Shown here: positions 41,704 through 51,162 of the stretch, piece after piece
Layout of the letters: every line of letters starts with the position of its first letter
Numbering within the stretch: the first letter of the stretch is position 1
Source of the DNA: Streptomyces flavofungini
Lineage (GTDB): Bacteria > Actinomycetota > Actinomycetes > Streptomycetales > Streptomycetaceae
Length of the DNA: 64,000 bases
NCBI RefSeq assembly: GCF_014650815.1
Contig: NZ_BMVR01000003.1
Coordinates: 682,001 to 746,000, forward strand
Direction of reading: 5' to 3'
Notes under the pieces: model-generated
Told to the model about the DNA's origin: nothing
Database searches by the model: none
What the model saw: only the letters and a program-made list of their open reading frames with translations
Program-made: the position numbers and the translations under genes

Positions 41704-43986
41704 TCACTCCGCCAGGGAACCGGGGATCTCCGCCCGCGAGCGGAGCCCGAGCTTGGTGAGGATGCGCTCGACGTGCGTGTCCGCGGTCCGCTTGGAGATG
41801 ACCAGGCGTTCGGCGACCTCCCGGTTGGAGAGGCCGCTCGCCACCAGCCCGGCGACCTCCCGTTCGCGCGGGGTGAGGGAGTCGGCGGCCCGCCCCTGCC
41901 GGGCTCCCGGCACGGGCCGCGCCGACGGCGGTACGTCCACGTCGGTGCGCACCGACTCCAGGATCTCCGTGCCCGTCATCCGCGCCCCCAGGCCGTGCCA
42001 GCGCTCGAACGCGGCGGCGCCGAGGGCGTCCCGCACGGCCGCCTGGGCCGACTCCTGCTGTTCGAGGAGCGAGGGCAGCATCGCCACCGGGTCGCCGGTC
42101 AGGCGCCGCGCGCTCTCCGCGTACCCGAGCAGCCACGCGGCCCGGGTGTACCGCTTCTGCCCGGCCGCGTGCCAGCCGAGGCCCAGGCAGCACAGCGCCG
42201 CGACCAGCACGTCCCCGACCTCGCTGACCGCCTCCAGGGCCCGGCGCAGCGGCGGCGCGCTGTCCTCGTGGCGTCCGGCGAGCCACAGGATGACGCCCTG
42301 CACCATCAGAGTGGAGGCGTACAACTGCCGGTCGCCGGTGCCTTCGAGGCGGTCGAGGCCGATCGCGCACAGGTCGAGGGCGCCGTCGATGTCGCCGAGC
42401 ACCGCCCGCAGCAGGGCGGCTTCGTAGTGCACGACGCCGATGCCGAGCGCGTCCCCGGCCGCCACGATCCCCAGCCGCCCGCGCTCCAGCATGGCCAGGC
42501 CCTCCTCGACCTCGCCGCCGAGCGCGCGCATCGCGCCGAGATACGGCTCGGCGAACAGCAGCACCCGCTCCGCCCCGCACCGCTCGGCGACCTCCCGGGC
42601 CGCGGCGAAGCGGCCCGGCGCCACCGCCAGATCACCGCTCCACACCGCGAGCACCCCGCCGAGCAATAGCCCCCAGGCCCGCTCCCAGCAGTCCTCGGGC
42701 ACCTGGTCGAGCCCCTTGTCGATCCAGTACTTCCCTTCCGACAGCGTCCCCGCGGCCCGCCAGAACGGCGCCAACTGGGCGGCCAGCCACAGCCCCTGCC
42801 GGGCCCGGCCCGGGGTGGCGAACGCGTACCTCAGGGCCGCCCGAACGTCCGTGGCCTCCGCGCGCATCGTCCGGTACAGCTCGGCCTGCGCCTCCGTCAG
42901 GAGCTCGTCCCACAGCCGCTGACCGAGCCGCCGGTAGTACGCGAAGTGCGCCTCGCGCACGGACGCCGCGCGGTCCGCCCCGGCCAGCCGCTCGGCGCCG
43001 TACGCGCGCAGCGTGTCGAGCAGCCGGTAGCGGCCCGTGCCCGAACTGAGGTGCTGCACCACCGACTTGTCGACAAGCCCGACCAGCGTCTCCAGCACGT
43101 CCGCCGTCGCCAGCTCACCGCCGCCGCACACCCGCTCCGCCGTCGCCAGCTCGAAGGACCCCGCGAACACCGAGAGCCGCGCCCACAGCTCGCGCTCCTG
43201 CGGCAGACACAGCTCGTACGACCAGTCGATCGCCGTACGCAGCGTCTGATGCCGCGCCGGGGAGGTGCGCCGCCCGCCCGTCAGCACCCCGAAGCGCTGG
43301 TCCAGCCGGGCCACCAGGTGGCCGAGGGGCACCGCCCGCAGCCGGACCGCCGCGAGTTCCAGGGCCAGCGGGATGCCGTCGAGGTGGCTCACGAGGGCGC
43401 TGAGCTGCGCCCGGTTGTCCGCACCCGCCGTGAAGCCCGGGGCCACGGCCGTGGCGCGCTGCACGAACAGCTCCACCGCGTCCTCGGCGGCGAGCGGCGC
43501 GAGGGACAGGCACTGCTCGCCGGGCACGTCCAGGGGTTGCCTGCTGGTGGCCAGCACGCATGCGTCGGCGGCCTCCCGCAGCAGCACGTCGCAGAGCATC
43601 GCGCACGCGTCCACCAGATGCTCGCAGGTGTCCAGGACGATCAGCAGCCGCCGCCCCCGCAGATGCGCCACGACCGCGTCGAGCGGCTCCATCCCCACCT
43701 GCTCGGGCAGTTCGAGGACGGCGGCCAGCGTCGCGGGCACCAGCTCCGGATCCCGCAGCCCCGACAGCTCCGCCAGCCACACCCCGTCGGGGAACCGCTC
43801 CCCGAGCCCTTCGGCCGCCCGCAGCGCCGTCCGGCTCTTGCCGACGCCGCCCGGCCCCACCAGCGTCACCAGCGGTGCCTGCGTGAATGCCGCCCGCACC
43901 CGGGCGATCTCCGCCGTCCGCCCGACGAAACTGGTCCGCTCCACGGGCAGTTGCCCGCCGCGGCGCTGTCCGAAGCCGAATCCCAT
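41704..43986 (-). CDS. Large NB-ARC/LuxR-type regulator (AfsR/LAL-like)
   Basis: The 760-residue protein starts with RTSFVGRTAEIARVRAAF and the P-loop LVGPGGVGKSR (44-51), then LIVLDTCEHLVDACAML (Walker B) and LDGIPLALELAAVRLRAVPL (GxP motif), an NB-ARC ATPase. A helical TPR-like middle follows. The C-terminus has a LuxR helix-turn-helix: SLTPREREVAGLVASGLSNR, EVAERLVISKRTADTHVERI. It is ATP-dependent regulator architecture (SARP-less LAL type). ATG 43986 has GGGGG upstream; GTG 44043 is a longer option. Targets unknown. Confidence 0.9.
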   Translation of the reverse strand: MGFGFGQRRGGQLPVERTSFVGRTAEIARVRAAFTQAPLVTLVGPGGVGKSRTALRAAEGLGERFPDGVWLAELSGLRDPELVPATLAAVLELPEQVGMEPLDAVVAHLRGRRLLIVLDTCEHLVDACAMLCDVLLREAADACVLATSRQPLDVPGEQCLSLAPLAAEDAVELFVQRATAVAPGFTAGADNRAQLSALVSHLDGIPLALELAAVRLRAVPLGHLVARLDQRFGVLTGGRRTSPARHQTLRTAIDWSYELCLPQERELWARLSVFAGSFELATAERVCGGGELATADVLETLVGLVDKSVVQHLSSGTGRYRLLDTLRAYGAERLAGADRAASVREAHFAYYRRLGQRLWDELLTEAQAELYRTMRAEATDVRAALRYAFATPGRARQGLWLAAQLAPFWRAAGTLSEGKYWIDKGLDQVPEDCWERAWGLLLGGVLAVWSGDLAVAPGRFAAAREVAERCGAERVLLFAEPYLGAMRALGGEVEEGLAMLERGRLGIVAAGDALGIGVVHYEAALLRAVLGDIDGALDLCAIGLDRLEGTGDRQLYASTLMVQGVILWLAGRHEDSAPPLRRALEAVSEVGDVLVAALCCLGLGWHAAGQKRYTRAAWLLGYAESARRLTGDPVAMLPSLLEQQESAQAAVRDALGAAAFERWHGLGARMTGTEILESVRTDVDVPPSARPVPGARQGRAADSLTPREREVAGLVASGLSNREVAERLVISKRTADTHVERILTKLGLRSRAEIPGSLAE

Positions 43987-44133
43987 GACGCCCCCGTGCC
44001 CGTCGACCGCCGCATCACCGGCCGGGTCGACCGTCGTCTCCACCGCAGGTCTGAACCGCCGTACGGGATACGTGCTTTCGATTCAGTACGTATGCGTACG
44101 GCCGCACAGTGTCAACGGCGTGAGGAGGCAACA

Positions 44134-44167
44134 GTGACGCCCCGGACGGGACCGTCCGGGGCGTCAC
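44134..44167 (-). terminator. 14-bp perfect hairpin after the serine hydrolase
   Basis: GTGACGCCCCGGAC (44134-44147) pairs exactly with GTCCGGGGCGTCAC (44154-44167), loop 6 nt, 17 nt past the stop. Confidence 0.85.
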
Positions 44168-44184
44168 CGAGGGGCGTGCGGGGC

Positions 44185-45468
44185 TCAGATCCGGGTGTCG
44201 TCGACCACCGGGACCGCCGGGGTGGCGGGCACGGTCGAGCCGTTCCGGTCGCCGCCGTCGCCGGCCGAGCGCCGCACCTTGGCGGCGGCCGGGGGCTTGG
44301 TGCCGCAGAAGGCGGGTTCCAGGGTGTTGGTCAGGCCCTGCGTCACCGCGGTGTTGTTGGAGGCGTTGGCGAAGACGACGACGGTCTTCTTGCCGTCGCG
44401 GGTGGCGAAGGACTGGGTCTGGAAGCCTTGCACGATGCCGCCGTGGCCGTACACCTTGCCGCAGGACAGCTCGATCTCGCGCAGCCCGAGCCCGTAGGAG
44501 ACCTTCGCCGTGGGCGTGGGCAGGGTGGTCGTCATCTGCCGCACCGACTCGTCGGAGAGCAGACCGCCGGAGCGGCCCGCGAGCAGCTTCGTGAGGAACC
44601 GGTCCAGGTCGGCGGCGGAGGAGATGACCGCGCCCGAGCTCGCCACCCAGCTGCCGTTCTGCTCGGTGGAGTCCAGGAGCGGCTTGGTGCGGTCGTCGTT
44701 CGTCAGATAGCCGGTGACGTGCGCTCCGGAGATGGTCTTGCGGGGGACCACGTAGGAGGTCTTCTTGAGGCCGAGCGGCTCGATGATCTGCTTGCGCAGG
44801 GCCTTGCCGTACGAGCCGCCGGTGAGGTGCTCGATCGCCATCCCGAGCAGCACGTAGTTGGTGTTCGAGTACGCGTACTTGCTGCCCGGCGTGAACTGCT
44901 TGCCGTGCTTCACCGACATCGCCACCATGTCGGCGGGCTGGTAGACGGTGTTGCGGATCCGCTTCTCGAACGCGCTGGTGGTCTCCTCGCCGGGCTGCTC
45001 CAGCAGGTCGTTGGTGTGGTCGTACACCCCGGAGCGGTGCTGCAGGACCTGCCGCCCGGTCATGTCCCAGCCCTCGGGGAGGGTCCCGGCGGGCAGGGAG
45101 TCGCGCAGCGGCTTGTCCAGATCGATGCGGCCCTGCTCGGCGAGGCGCAGCACCAGCACGGACGTGAACAACTTGGTGTTGCTCCCGACCCGGAACCGCC
45201 AGTTGGCGTTCATCGGCGTGCCGTCGAGGTCGGCCTTGCCGACGGCCACGCTCTGCTTCGGGTCGGTGCCGCCGTGGTCCCGGACCACCGCGAACGCGCC
45301 CGGCGCGCCCGCGGCGACGGTGCGCTCCAGCGCGGCACGCACGGCCGCGGGGTCGGCTGCCGCCTTGCTCCCGGCCGGCTGGGCCACCGCGGTGGTCGCG
45401 CCCACCGCCGCGAGCACCACACCGGTCACGGCCACGGTCGCCGAACGAGCGAACCCATGTCTCACCAT
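44185..45468 (-). CDS. Secreted serine hydrolase, beta-lactamase/DD-peptidase fold
   Basis: The 427-residue protein has a signal peptide (ATVAVTGVVLAAVGATTAVA, cleavage near VAQ-PA). The class C beta-lactamase / DD-carboxypeptidase motifs are present: SNTK at 96-99 with the nucleophile Ser96, YSN at 200-202 and GHGGIVQG near residue 358. Its C-terminal 55 residues are Pro/Gly-rich. Similar Streptomyces proteins are D-alanyl-D-alanine carboxypeptidases or esterases. It acts outside the membrane. It has its own terminator. Confidence 0.92.
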   Translation of the reverse strand: MVRHGFARSATVAVTGVVLAAVGATTAVAQPAGSKAAADPAAVRAALERTVAAGAPGAFAVVRDHGGTDPKQSVAVGKADLDGTPMNANWRFRVGSNTKLFTSVLVLRLAEQGRIDLDKPLRDSLPAGTLPEGWDMTGRQVLQHRSGVYDHTNDLLEQPGEETTSAFEKRIRNTVYQPADMVAMSVKHGKQFTPGSKYAYSNTNYVLLGMAIEHLTGGSYGKALRKQIIEPLGLKKTSYVVPRKTISGAHVTGYLTNDDRTKPLLDSTEQNGSWVASSGAVISSAADLDRFLTKLLAGRSGGLLSDESVRQMTTTLPTPTAKVSYGLGLREIELSCGKVYGHGGIVQGFQTQSFATRDGKKTVVVFANASNNTAVTQGLTNTLEPAFCGTKPPAAAKVRRSAGDGGDRNGSTVPATPAVPVVDDTRI

Positions 45469-45614
45469 AAGAAGTTCCCCACTTGCCTGATCTGCTGCGG
45501 TCGGGCCCTGGTCCCGGGCCCGTGTGATCGAGATCGTAGCGGGCGTGGGGAACGGGCCCGGTGGCCGCCGACTCACTGGAGTGCCACCCGTGCAAGGGAC
45601 CGCGGGCCCGCCCG

Positions 45615-46121
45615 TCATCGGCCTGCCGTACCCGCGCGCACCTGGGCCGGAGGCAGCACCGCCCAGACGGCCTGCCCGACCCCGCCACCGGACGGCCCCG
45701 CGCCCCAGCATGCCGACACGGCCCGCACGAGGGCGAGCCCACGGCCGTGTTCGTCGTGGGCGCCCGCTTCCCGGGGTGCGGGGTCGGGTGGGCCGCTGCC
45801 GTCGTCCATGACCTCGATCACGAGGTGATCGGACGTGGTCTTCAGGGCGCACACGACGACATCGCTCGTCGTGTGGGCCAGGGCGTTGGTGAACAGCTCG
45901 GTCACCACCAGCGCCGCGGCGTCGCGCTTCTCAGCGCCGACGCCCCAGTACTTGAGCTGCTCCCGGGCGAGGTGCCGCGCCTCCCCGACGGCCCTGCTGT
46001 CCGCGGGCAGGGCGAAGGAGACGCGGCGAGTGGTGCTGTGGAGGTCGTCGCTGGCGGGAGAGACGTCCCGCGTCGGACCGGATCTTCGTAAGTCCACGGC
46101 TGATTCCTCAAGTGAAGGCAC
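45615..46121 (-). CDS. HATPase-domain anti-sigma-type ATP-binding protein
   Basis: The 168-residue protein (GTG 46121) is of the RsbW/SpoIIAB-like HATPase_c_2 family that abounds in Streptomyces. RRVSFALPADSRAVGEARHL, ALVVTELFTNALAHTTSDV (N-box), VIEVMDDGSGPPDP (G1) and HGRGLALVRAVSACWG (G2) are visible. It may bind a sigma or anti-anti-sigma factor, but no partner is adjacent. It is divergent from the DUF574 methyltransferase. Confidence 0.9.
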   Translation of the reverse strand: MPSLEESAVDLRRSGPTRDVSPASDDLHSTTRRVSFALPADSRAVGEARHLAREQLKYWGVGAEKRDAAALVVTELFTNALAHTTSDVVVCALKTTSDHLVIEVMDDGSGPPDPAPREAGAHDEHGRGLALVRAVSACWGAGPSGGGVGQAVWAVLPPAQVRAGTAGR

Positions 46122-46415
46122 GCGACCGCCCTTGATCTGGAGGGGAGTTCGGTGGGGAGCGCCCCAACTATGGTGGCGGGATCAGCCGTCTGGCAAGCCC
46201 TAACTTCTCACTCTGCAAAGTTTACTGGGGCCTCTGTCCAGCGGGTGCGGGGCGTGGGAGCATGCTCGTTGGCTGGGTGCGGGGGACGGCGTGTGGGACG
46301 CGCGGGACGCGGGCGGTCCATCCTCGACGTACCCCTTCCATGTGTGCAACTGCGCATGCCGGGCGATCCATCGGAACCGAATACGGCGCGCCGCCTTGCG
46401 GCGGGGAGGATTGAC

Positions 46416-47216
46416 GTGACGGAGAGCGCGTTCACCGCGGGCGACATCGACACGAGCGTTCCGCATCCGGCTCGGATGTACGACTGGTTCCTCGGCGGGA
46501 AGGACAGCTATCCCGCCGACTGGGCGGCCGCGGAGGAAGTCGTCCAGCTGATGCCTGGTGCCAAGGAGACGGCATGGGCCAACCGTGAGTTCATGCACCG
46601 CGCCGTGCGCTTCGTCGCCAACCGGGGTGTGCGGCAGTTCCTGGACATCGGCACCGGGATCCCCACAGAGCCCAACCTCCACCAGATCGCCCAGGAGGTC
46701 GCTGCCGACGCCAGCGTGGTCTACACGGACAACGACCCCATCGTCCTGCGCCACGCCGAAGCGCTGCTGCGCGGCAGGCCCGAGGGGCGCACCGCGTACG
46801 TCCAGGCCGACCTGAGGGACCCCGAGTCGATCGTCGCCCACGCCCGGACACACCTCGACTTCGACCAGCCGATCGCCCTGTCGCTGATCGCGCTGCTCCA
46901 CTACGTGACCGACGAACAGCACCCCCAGCGGATCATCGACACCCTGCTGGCTCCCCTGGCGCCCGGCAGCCATCTCCTCCTGTCGCACGTCACCCACGAG
47001 TTCAACCCCGGCATCTGGGAGCGCATCGACGAGATCTACCGCAGCGGCGGCACACCGGTCAGGGCGAGGTCGCGCACCGAGGTCGCCGCCTTCTTCACCG
47101 GCCTCGACATGTGCGATCCGGGCGTCGTGGTCGGCCCGAAGTGGCGGCCGGACCGGACGATGCGGATCCGGGACGAGGAGATGCCGGTGTATGTGGGGGT
47201 GGCGCGCAAGGTGTGA
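46416..47216 (+). CDS. DUF574-type SAM-dependent methyltransferase (second copy in window)
   Basis: The 266-residue protein starts at GTG 46416 after GGGGAGGA. It has the family signatures: TSVPHPARMYDWFLGGKDSY, FLDIGTGIPTEPNLHQIAQE, VVYTDNDPIVLRHAEALL, then LLHYVTDEQHPQRI. It is a relative of the protein at 10399-11193. Here the neighbour is a HATPase protein rather than an XRE regulator. The acceptor of these methyltransferase-fold proteins is unknown. Confidence 0.9.
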   Translation: MTESAFTAGDIDTSVPHPARMYDWFLGGKDSYPADWAAAEEVVQLMPGAKETAWANREFMHRAVRFVANRGVRQFLDIGTGIPTEPNLHQIAQEVAADASVVYTDNDPIVLRHAEALLRGRPEGRTAYVQADLRDPESIVAHARTHLDFDQPIALSLIALLHYVTDEQHPQRIIDTLLAPLAPGSHLLLSHVTHEFNPGIWERIDEIYRSGGTPVRARSRTEVAAFFTGLDMCDPGVVVGPKWRPDRTMRIRDEEMPVYVGVARKV

Positions 47217-47305
47217 GTCGATGGCGGAACGGCCGGGCGGCGGCCAGGTATCGCCGCGTCGGCCGGGATTCCGGAGACACCATCAGCAACCCCAATTCCG
47301 GCATT

Positions 47306-47336
47306 TTGTAGGATCTCTGACTTTTGGTGCTACTCT
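47306..47336 (+). promoter_or_regulatory. Possible promoter of the FAD monooxygenase gene
   Basis: TTGTAG (47306-47311) and TACTCT (47331-47336) are spaced 19 bp in an AT-richer stretch, 43 bp before the start. Confidence 0.3.
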
Positions 47337-47378
47337 CCGTTGCGATTCGGCAATCATGAGCAACGTGTAGAGGTGTGC

Positions 47379-48590
47379 GTGAAGGTCGTCTGCGTCGGAG
47401 GCGGGCCCGCGGGTCTGTATCTCTCGATCCTGTTGAAGCGGCAGGATCCGTCCACCGAGATCACCGTGTACGAACGCAACCCGGAGGGCTCGACCTACGG
47501 GTGGGGGGTCACGTACTGGCGCGGGCTGCTGGACAAGCTGCACGCGCACGACCCCGAGTCCGCGCGGGCCGTCGAGGAGCACTCCGTGCGGTGGAGCGAC
47601 GGGGTCGCCCATGTGCGGGAGCTGTCGACCCGTCACCATGGGGACGAGGGATTCGGGATCGGGCGGCACCGGCTGTTGCGGATTCTGGCGGAGCGGGCGC
47701 GGTCCCTCGGCGTACGGCTGGAGTTCGCGCACGAGGTGGAGGTCGGCGCGCTGCCCGGCGACGCCGATCTCGTCGTCGCCGGTGACGGGCTGCACAGCAC
47801 GCTGCGGACCCACGACGCCGACCACTTCGGGACCGAGGTCAGGGCCGGGCGCAACCACTACACCTGGCTCGGCACCACCAAGGTCTTCGACGCCTTCAAC
47901 TTCGCGTTCGTGGAGACCGAGCACGGCTGGGTCTGGTGCTACGCGTACGGGTACGGCGCCGAGGGCAGCACCTGCGTCGTCGAGTGCGCCCCCGAGACCT
48001 GGAGCGGCCTCGGCCTCGACCGCGCGGACGAGGCGGACGGGCTCGCCCTCCTGGAGCAGCTCTTCGCCGACCTGCTCGACGGCCACCGCCTCATCGGCCG
48101 CTCCGCCGGCGACGGCCGACCCCAGTGGCTGACCTTCCGCACCCTCACCAACGAGCGCTGGTACCGCGACAACGTCGTCCTGCTCGGCGACGCCGCCCAC
48201 ACCACCCACTACTCCATCGGCGCCGGTACGACGCTCGCCCTGGAGGACGCCATCGCGCTCGCCGACGCGCTCCGCGCGCACCCGGACCTGCCGGACGCCC
48301 TCGCCGCGTACGAGCACGAGCGCAAGTCCGCCCTCCTGCCGGTGCAGAGCGCCGCCCGCTACAGCGCCCAGTGGTACGAGAACCTGCCCCGGTACCTGCG
48401 GCTGCCGCCGCACCGCATGTTCGCGCTGCTCGGGCAGCGGCACTCGCCGCTCCTTCCGCACGTACCGCCGCAGCTCTACTACGGCCTCGACAAGGCCGTG
48501 GGGCGGCTCACGGCGCTGCGTCGGCTCAAGCGCTGGCTCGGCCCGAAGGTCGCACGGGCCGCGCACGCGCGGGCGTTGGCTCCTCGGTAG
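47379..48590 (+). CDS. FAD-dependent aromatic-type monooxygenase
   Basis: The 403-residue protein starts at GTG 47379 (AGAGG 5 nt upstream). It opens VKVVCVGGGPAGLYLSILLK, an FAD GxGxxG motif. EGSTYGWGVTYWRGLLDKL resembles the VioD / salicylyl-CoA 5-hydroxylase group. ADLVVAGDGLHSTLRT and VVLLGDAAHTTHYSIGAGTT are the second and third flavin motifs. It probably hydroxylates an aromatic or acyl-CoA substrate with NAD(P)H and oxygen. There is no CoA ligase or other pathway gene beside it. Confidence 0.9.
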   Translation: MKVVCVGGGPAGLYLSILLKRQDPSTEITVYERNPEGSTYGWGVTYWRGLLDKLHAHDPESARAVEEHSVRWSDGVAHVRELSTRHHGDEGFGIGRHRLLRILAERARSLGVRLEFAHEVEVGALPGDADLVVAGDGLHSTLRTHDADHFGTEVRAGRNHYTWLGTTKVFDAFNFAFVETEHGWVWCYAYGYGAEGSTCVVECAPETWSGLGLDRADEADGLALLEQLFADLLDGHRLIGRSAGDGRPQWLTFRTLTNERWYRDNVVLLGDAAHTTHYSIGAGTTLALEDAIALADALRAHPDLPDALAAYEHERKSALLPVQSAARYSAQWYENLPRYLRLPPHRMFALLGQRHSPLLPHVPPQLYYGLDKAVGRLTALRRLKRWLGPKVARAAHARALAPR

Positions 48591-48593
48591 GGT

Positions 48594-48627
48594 CCGGGGC
48601 CGCGTCCTCGCGGGGGCGCGGCCCGGG
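48594..48627 (+). terminator. Hairpin terminator after the monooxygenase gene
   Basis: CCGGGGCCGCG (48594-48604) pairs with CGCGGCCCGGG (48617-48627) with one mismatch. Confidence 0.65.
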
Positions 48628-48657
48628 CGTCGGGGGCGGCTTCGTAGAGTTATCGCC

Positions 48658-49962
48658 ATGTTGGCGGAATCCCCCCTGATACAGAGCCTGCGGACAGCCG
48701 TCGCCGCGGCGCCCGATGACGTCCCGTTGCGGCTGCACCTCGCCGCGCTGCTCCTCGACGCGGGGCACGGTGACGCCGCGGTCGCCGAGGTGGCTGTCGC
48801 GCTGCAGCGCGCGCCTGGGGACGTCGAGGCGCGGCGGTTGATGGCTCGGGCGTTGGGGGTGCCCACTCAGGAAGGTGCGCCCGCGCAAGAGGTGGCGTCT
48901 GCGCAAGAGGTCGCGCCCGCTCAAGAGGTCGTCCCAGCCCAGGAAGCCGACTCCGCGCCCGCCCGTCCCGGCTTCGACTGGAAAGCCGCCCAGGACCAAG
49001 TCGGCGACGTCCTCCCGCCCCGCTTCGTCGAGGCGCCCCTCACCGTCGACGGGGGCGGTGACGCCGGGGACGCCGCCGCGTGGGACGTGGAGCGGCCCGG
49101 TGCCGTCCGTCTCGCCGACGTGGGCGGGATGCAGGAGGTCAAGGAGCGGCTTGAGGCCGCGTTCCTCGCGCCGCTGCGCAACCCCGAGCTGCGGCGCGTG
49201 TACGGCAAGAGCCTGCGCGGCGGGCTGCTCCTGTACGGGCCGCCGGGCTGCGGGAAGACGTTCATCGCGCGGGCCGTCGCCGGTGAACTCGGCGCCGCGT
49301 TCCTGTCGGTGTCGGTCAACGACGTGCTCGACATGTGGATCGGCAACTCCGAACGCAACATGCACGAGATCTTCCGGACGGCCCGCCGCCAGGCCCCGTG
49401 CGTGGTCTTCCTCGACGAGCTGGACGCGCTCGGCGGCAAGCGCAGCCGCAGCCAGAGCAGCGGCATGCGCAACACCGTCAACCAGCTCCTGACCGAGCTG
49501 GACGGCGTCGACGCGGGCGCCAACGAGGGCGTGTTCGTCCTCGCCGCCACCAACGTGCCCTGGGACGTGGACATCGCGCTGCGCCGCCCCGGCCGCCTGG
49601 ACCGCACCCTGCTCGTCCTGCCGCCCGACGGCCCCGCCCGCGAGGCGATCCTCCGCTACCACCTGCGCGACCGGCCCATCGAGAACGTCGACCTGGGCAA
49701 GCTCGTCAAGGCCACCGACGGCCTGTCCGGCGCCGACCTGGCCCACCTGTGCGAGGCCGCGGCCGAGCGCGCGCTGCTCGACTCGGCGCGCACCGGCACC
49801 GTGCGCCTCATCGGCATGAAGGACCTGCTCGCCGCCGCGCAGCAGGTCCTGCCGTCCACCGAGCCGTGGTTCGCCTCCGCCCGCAACGTGGCGATGTACG
49901 CCAACGACGGCGGCATGTACGACGACCTGGTCGCCCACCTCAAGAAGAAGCGGAAGCTGTGA
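48658..49962 (+). CDS. AAA+ ATPase with N-terminal TPR-like segment
   Basis: The 434-residue protein begins with one helical-repeat (TPR-like) segment (LRLHLAALLLDAGHGDAAVA). A linker of degenerate AQEVA repeats follows (residues 72-97). The classical AAA domain shows Walker A GPPGCGKT (194-201), Walker B VVFLDELDA (249-257), then NTVNQLLTELDG, VLAATNVPWDVD and RRPGRLDRTLLVLPPDG (second region of homology). It resembles the CDC48/ARC clade. The stop overlaps the TPR-membrane gene by GTGA. It may remodel proteins bound by its partner; client unknown. Confidence 0.9.
   Translation: MLAESPLIQSLRTAVAAAPDDVPLRLHLAALLLDAGHGDAAVAEVAVALQRAPGDVEARRLMARALGVPTQEGAPAQEVASAQEVAPAQEVVPAQEADSAPARPGFDWKAAQDQVGDVLPPRFVEAPLTVDGGGDAGDAAAWDVERPGAVRLADVGGMQEVKERLEAAFLAPLRNPELRRVYGKSLRGGLLLYGPPGCGKTFIARAVAGELGAAFLSVSVNDVLDMWIGNSERNMHEIFRTARRQAPCVVFLDELDALGGKRSRSQSSGMRNTVNQLLTELDGVDAGANEGVFVLAATNVPWDVDIALRRPGRLDRTLLVLPPDGPAREAILRYHLRDRPIENVDLGKLVKATDGLSGADLAHLCEAAAERALLDSARTGTVRLIGMKDLLAAAQQVLPSTEPWFASARNVAMYANDGGMYDDLVAHLKKKRKL
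48864..48946 (+). repeat. Degenerate in-frame tandem repeat coding AQEV units
   Basis: Four to five 15-18-bp units around GCGCAAGAGGT / GCTCAAGAGGT encode PAQEVA-like repeats in the AAA+ protein linker. Confidence 0.7.
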
Positions 49963-51083
49963 CCGCGATACACCCCGCCGTGGAGCGGGCCGACGCCCTG
50001 ATCGACCTGGAGCGGTACGACGAGGCGGGCGCCCTGCTCGCCCAGCGCATCGCCGAGGACCCGGCCGACGTCCGCGCCTGGGCCAAACTCTCCCGCTGCC
50101 ACCTCGACGCGGGCCGCCCGGACGAGGCGCTCGCAGCGGCCGACGAGGCCCTCGAGCTCGACCCGCAGGACGTGGGCGGGCTCCTCATGCGGTCCTACGC
50201 GCTGCGCCGCGTCGGCGGCGCCCGCATGCCCGAGGTCGAGACCGTCCTGCGCGAGGTGGTCCGCCTCGCCCCGGAGTACTGGCTCGGCCACGCCCTCCTC
50301 GCCGACGTCGTGTTCATCACGAACGTCGTCAGCCGCGGCCAGGCCAACGGCGGCCAGGTCACGCCCCAGGACATGGACGTCTCCGCCCGCCTCGCCGAGG
50401 CGCACGTCAAGGAGGCGCTGCGCCTGGGTCCCGAGGAGGTCTACGGCCACGAGGTCGCGTACAAGATCGCCTCGCTCGCGGGCAACGAGACCGTCGCCGA
50501 CCAGCTCGACCTCGCCATCCTCCGGCTCGACCCGCACCACCCGCAGGCCCTGGAGCGTCAGACCCGCAAGGCCGCCGACACCCCCGGCGTCAAGGCCGTG
50601 GAGGCCGCCGACCTGTACGCCGCCGGGCTGGCCGCCGCGCCGGACTCCGAGGAGCTGCGGCGCGGCCTCGACCACGCCACGTACCGCATGCTGCGCGGCG
50701 TGCGCTGGCTCGCCCTGCTGTGCCTCGGCCTCGGCGCGTCGATGATCGACCTGTTCGCCGTCGACGGGGAGACGCAGCGCGAGCTGCCCGTCGAACTCGG
50801 CCAACGGCTCTGGTGCCTCGTCCCGATGAGCGCGATCTGGGCCGTCGGCGCCCTGCTGCGCTACCGCCGTCGGCGCACCGGCGTCCAGCTCAACGTCCAG
50901 TCGCTGCTCCGGCGCGGTCGCTGGGCCCGGATCGTGGTCGCCCAGGCGGCCTGGGCCATGCTCTGCACCCTCGTCATCACCCAAGTGCCGTGGACGGACC
51001 GGGCCGTGCCGATGGTGGTGTTCTGGGCCGGTCTGGCGCCGACGTTCGCCACGGTGTGGTTCGACCGGAGGAAGACGGGCTGA
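49959..51083 (+). CDS. TPR membrane protein, partner of the AAA+ ATPase
   Basis: The 374-residue protein starts at GTG 49959 inside the AAA+ stop. TPR repeats lie at about residues 8-75 and beyond: ADALIDLERYDEAGALLAQR, AWAKLSRCHLDAGRPDEALA, AADEALELDPQDVGGLLMRS. Then 4 hydrophobic segments lie near the C-terminus (GVRWLALLCLGLGASMIDLF; LWCLVPMSAIWAVGALL; RIVVAQAAWAMLCTLVI; VPMVVFWAGLAPTFATVW). So TPRs face the cytosol while the end spans the membrane. It probably anchors or presents clients to the AAA+ protein. Confidence 0.85.
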   Translation: MTAIHPAVERADALIDLERYDEAGALLAQRIAEDPADVRAWAKLSRCHLDAGRPDEALAAADEALELDPQDVGGLLMRSYALRRVGGARMPEVETVLREVVRLAPEYWLGHALLADVVFITNVVSRGQANGGQVTPQDMDVSARLAEAHVKEALRLGPEEVYGHEVAYKIASLAGNETVADQLDLAILRLDPHHPQALERQTRKAADTPGVKAVEAADLYAAGLAAAPDSEELRRGLDHATYRMLRGVRWLALLCLGLGASMIDLFAVDGETQRELPVELGQRLWCLVPMSAIWAVGALLRYRRRRTGVQLNVQSLLRRGRWARIVVAQAAWAMLCTLVITQVPWTDRAVPMVVFWAGLAPTFATVWFDRRKTG

Positions 51084-51162
51084 CCGGGCCGGGGCAGCCC
51101 GCGGTCGGCCACGGACATTGGGTACTGGCTGCTGACAGCCCCCACCGTCCAGGAGAAGCGCC

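Noticed and set aside
49930..49962. KKKRKL at the end of the AAA+ protein as a nuclear-localisation-like signal
   Set aside because: A basic tail in a bacterial protein is not evidence of eukaryotic targeting; most likely chance.
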